Shown piece after piece: positions 6,647 through 8,363 of a stretch of DNA of 8,363 bases. Position 1 is the stretch's first letter. Each line of letters opens with the position of its first letter. Position numbers and translations under genes: made by a program. The DNA lies in contig JAFWZH010000158.1 in NCBI GenBank assembly GCA_017522515.1, forward strand, positions 1 to 8,363, read 5' to 3'. The notes below the pieces were generated by a model. That model had not been told where the DNA came from. It did no database searches and saw only the letters and a program-made list of their open reading frames with translations. This DNA is from Clostridia bacterium (GTDB lineage: Bacteria; Bacillota_A; Clostridia; UBA1212; UBA1255).

Positions 6647-7567
6647 ATGAAAAAAATTAATGGTGTAATCATCATCGGTGTTGACCATGGTTACGGCAAC
6701 ATCAAAACTGCAAACCACTGCTTCAGAACAGGCATTACGGCTTATGATTCAGAGCCGCTTTTCACAAAGGATATGCTTGTTTACGGCGGGAAGTTCTATC
6801 TTATCGGTGAAGGACACAAGGAGTTTCTTCCCGACAAAATTAAAGACGAGGACTATTATGCCCTCACCCTTGTGGCTATTGCCAAGGAGTTAAGTGCAGA
6901 AAACTTGACAGAAGCCACTGTTCACATTGCGGCAGGTCTGCCACTTACTTGGACTGCAGGTCAGAAAGAGAGCTTCAAAGCATATCTCACCAAGAATGAG
7001 GAAGTAACTTTCACTTGGCAGCATACCGAGTACAAAATCAAAATAGCAGGTGCGAGTATCTATCCTCAGGGATATGCTGCGGTTTCGCAGTTTGCAACCA
7101 AAATGGACGGTGTAAATCTTGTTGCTGACATTGGTAACGGTACAATGAATGTTCTGTATGTCATAGACGGCAGACCGCAGTCAGAGAGAATGTACACAGA
7201 AAAGTTCGGGACACATTTCTGTACTGTCGATATCCGTGAAGCATTCCTCAGAAAAACACAGAGAGAAATCAATGAGCATATTATTGATGAGGTACTGTGC
7301 AAGGGTACCGCAAACATTGTTCAGTCTGATATGAAGATTATCAAGGCAGAGGTACAGAAATATGTAGCTGAAATCTTCCACAGACTCCGTGACCACGGCT
7401 ACGATGAAAACACTATGCTTCTGTATATTACCGGCGGTGGCGGTTGCCTCGTAAAGAATTTCTACAAGTTCAATGCAGATCGTATTCAGTTTGTTGATGA
7501 CATCTGTGCGGCGGCAAAGGGTTACGAGTACCTTGCCGAAACTATGATGAAAAGTGGCAGGATATGA
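6647..7567 (+). CDS. parM: ParM-like actin-family plasmid segregation ATPase
   Basis: This 306-residue protein belongs to the ParM/Alp branch of the actin-like ATPases, filament-forming proteins that push plasmid copies apart. The nucleotide-site blocks are present: phosphate-1 VDHGYGNIK (12-20, with D13, G15, G17 and K20), phosphate-2 DIGNGT (161-166) and the adenosine loop ITGGGGCLV (261-269). The segment AGLPLTW (96-102) and the IYPQGYAA segment (138-145) are also typical of Firmicute ParM/StbA proteins. Length is usual for the family. The start at 6647 has AAAGGAG 9 nt upstream. The gene overlaps the next one by 4 nt (ATGA), so the filament protein and its adaptor are probably made in a fixed ratio. 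A terminator-type hairpin in the leader may limit expression. An Alp-type protein with another role is possible, but the parR-like partner argues for segregation. Confidence 0.9.
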   Translation: MKKINGVIIIGVDHGYGNIKTANHCFRTGITAYDSEPLFTKDMLVYGGKFYLIGEGHKEFLPDKIKDEDYYALTLVAIAKELSAENLTEATVHIAAGLPLTWTAGQKESFKAYLTKNEEVTFTWQHTEYKIKIAGASIYPQGYAAVSQFATKMDGVNLVADIGNGTMNVLYVIDGRPQSERMYTEKFGTHFCTVDIREAFLRKTQREINEHIIDEVLCKGTANIVQSDMKIIKAEVQKYVAEIFHRLRDHGYDENTMLLYITGGGGCLVKNFYKFNADRIQFVDDICAAAKGYEYLAETMMKSGRI

Positions 7568-7899
7568 GTGAGTATCGCATAAATGTCCGCTTTAATTTAA
7601 GCGACACAGAACACACGACAATCATTGATTATTTGAACAGCCTTGACAAAGAAAAATATAAGTCAAGAAATCAGTTTATCATTGATGCGATAAAATCGGC
7701 TATCGCTTATGCAGAGAAACAAACAGCAGACGATGAACTGCTTGAAAAGTTCAGAGAGATTCTTAAAGAGGAGTTGTGTGGCATTTCAGTTACCGCATCA
7801 ACTCCTTCTCCTTCTTCGGAGAGTTTTAATATGGAATTGACAGAGGAAGAAAAACAGAAAAATGATGCAGAGGCATTGGCATTTCTTGATATGTTTTAA
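7564..7899 (+). CDS. parR: ParR-like ribbon-helix-helix adaptor protein
   Basis: This 111-residue protein starts inside the parM stop (ATGA overlap at 7564-7567). Residues 4-11 (YRINVRFN) form the likely DNA-contacting beta strand. Two helices follow (about 13-26 and 34-50, with the turn at KYKSRNQF), as in ribbon-helix-helix dimers. The linker is serine- and proline-rich (PSPSSESF). The acidic C-terminal tail ends in EALAFLDMF, which is the expected position for a ParM-binding helix in ParR proteins. Expected role: bind the centromere repeats, nucleate or cap ParM filaments, and repress the par promoter. Candidate binding sites are the inverted repeats at 6392-6451. The family call rests on gene order, size and fold pattern rather than on a strong motif. 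Confidence 0.82.
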   Translation: MSEYRINVRFNLSDTEHTTIIDYLNSLDKEKYKSRNQFIIDAIKSAIAYAEKQTADDELLEKFREILKEELCGISVTASTPSPSSESFNMELTEEEKQKNDAEALAFLDMF

Positions 7900-7970
7900 C
7901 GGTGCCAAAACATTCAGATTTTGGAGCCACAGATAAAAACACAATAAAAAACGGCACCGCTTACGGTGCC
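7900..7970 (+). promoter_or_regulatory. Competing hairpins between parR and the DUF3847-like gene
   Basis: GGCACCG (7953-7959) can pair with CGGTGCC at 7964-7970 (CTTA loop) or with an identical CGGTGCC at 7900-7906. The left copy can also form an imperfect stem with 7919-7928. On the minus strand the 7953-7970 hairpin is followed by GTTTTTTATT, so it could terminate antisense transcription. The plus strand has no U-run after it. Confidence 0.45.
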
Positions 7971-7991
7971 AACAGATTGGAGGTGATATTT

Positions 7992-8189
7992 ATGACCGAT
8001 GACGAGAAAAAGCTCATACAAGCCAAGCACAGACTTGAGCAGGCAGAAAATCGCAACCGTAAGAAGGAACGCACAGAGCGAAACCACAGGCTTATTGTAG
8101 AGGGCGCGATTTTGGAGAAGATTATACCTGAAATCAAGACCATGAAATTTACTGATATTGAGGGGTATTTGCTTAAAAAGATGAATTAA
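7992..8189 (+). CDS. DUF3847-like small helical protein, likely mobilisation accessory
   Basis: This 65-residue protein has a charged coiled-coil-like N-terminal half (about 4-34, rich in K, R, E and Q) followed by NHRLIVEGAILEKIIPEI. That segment resembles the conserved HRLxxxGAxxE block of the DUF3847 proteins common upstream of relaxase genes in Firmicute mobile elements. The start is set by GGAGGTGAT at 7979-7987, 8 nt from GGAGG to the ATG at 7992. An in-frame GTG at 7902 lacks a ribosome binding site and lies inside a hairpin. The gene sits between parR and the oriT, so a role as a MobC-like relaxosome helper is plausible but not shown. Confidence 0.78.
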   Translation: MTDDEKKLIQAKHRLEQAENRNRKKERTERNHRLIVEGAILEKIIPEIKTMKFTDIEGYLLKKMN

Positions 8190-8203
8190 AGGCTGATATA
8201 TAT

Positions 8204-8252
8204 CCCTTAAGGGCGCACTTACTCACCACCGTAAAGGTGGTGCAGTGCGCTC
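8204..8252 (-). other. oriT: Origin of transfer (oriT), RSF1010/MOBQ-type core with nested hairpins
   Basis: On the minus strand CACCACC-TTTAC-GGTGGTG (8224-8242) is followed by AGTAAGTGCGCCCTTAAGG. This matches the order of RSF1010/R1162-type oriT, where an inverted repeat precedes a TAAGTGCG/CCCT nick core. Here the predicted nick lies near 8213-8214 on the minus strand. An outer 7-bp repeat GCGCACT (8213-8219) / AGTGCGC (8244-8250) encloses the inner hairpin, and CCCTTAAGGG (8204-8213) is a perfect 10-bp palindrome. Transfer from this nick would carry parR and parM in early and the region to the right last. That fits a relaxase gene just beyond the window. The nick position is inferred by analogy. 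Confidence 0.72.
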
Positions 8253-8363
8253 TCCGAGGGTTTATGCAAATAGCGCAATGCTATAACAATCATAGGAGCA
8301 AATGAGAAATCAACGAATGGTGTCTTTATTGTTATTGTAAGTCGTTTAATCATAAAAACAATA

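Noticed and set aside
7902..7991. Longer 95-aa form of the DUF3847-like gene
   Set aside because: The GTG start lacks a ribosome binding site, the added 30 residues run through hairpin DNA, and GGAGGTGAT is placed for the ATG at 7992.
8302..8340. ATG with AGGAG upstream near the right edge
   Set aside because: It opens only a 12-codon frame ending in a leucine run and TAA. A leader peptide is possible, but there is not enough downstream sequence to support it.

Overview
The window looks like part of a mobilisable plasmid or integrative mobile element of a low-GC Firmicute, most likely a gut-type Clostridia member (Ruminococcus/Lachnospiraceae-like). The reasons are strong GGAGG-type ribosome binding sites, AT-rich intergenic DNA, Gram-positive lipoprotein signals, and an actin-type partition module next to an RSF1010-type (MOBQ) transfer origin. 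The organism assignment is inference; there is no rRNA or housekeeping gene here.

Left part (about 162-4206, minus strand): a two-gene transcription unit with its own sigma-A-type promoter (4148-4176) and intrinsic terminator (232-268). The first gene encodes a 1000-residue protein that carries, in order, the sequence blocks of the cellular RNA-dependent RNA polymerase (QDE-1/RDR) two-barrel family: DGxG, QIR...KG, RSPH, GGADYDGD and EIDSAKSG. The second gene, coupled through a TAATG junction, encodes a 279-residue protein I do not recognise. The unit is bracketed by two 27-nt direct repeats (162-188 and 4180-4206, 26/27 identical), so it may be a discrete cassette.

Middle part (4244-6351, minus strand): an AT-richer three-gene operon with a promoter at 6322-6351 and a terminator at 4244-4270. 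It encodes a 136-aa lipoprotein, a 433-aa lipoprotein and a 61-aa two-helix membrane peptide. These look like cell-surface cargo of unknown role.

Right part (6390-8363, plus strand): the maintenance and transfer backbone. A 361-base gap (6286-6646) holds the divergent lipoprotein promoter, a cluster of inverted repeats that could be a parC-like centromere or operator, and a terminator-type hairpin in the leader. It is followed by parM (actin-like ATPase) and parR (ribbon-helix-helix adaptor), which overlap by 4 nt, then a small DUF3847-like gene and a nested-hairpin oriT. The oriT minus strand reads AGTAAGTGCGCCCTT beside a GGTGGTG inverted repeat. A MobA/MobL relaxase gene would be expected just beyond the right edge.

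How the parts work together: ParM/ParR segregate the element, and the oriT with an off-window relaxase mobilises it. The polymerase and its partner form a self-contained cargo unit whose template and purpose cannot be read from sequence. The polymerase unit is the most unusual content of the window.
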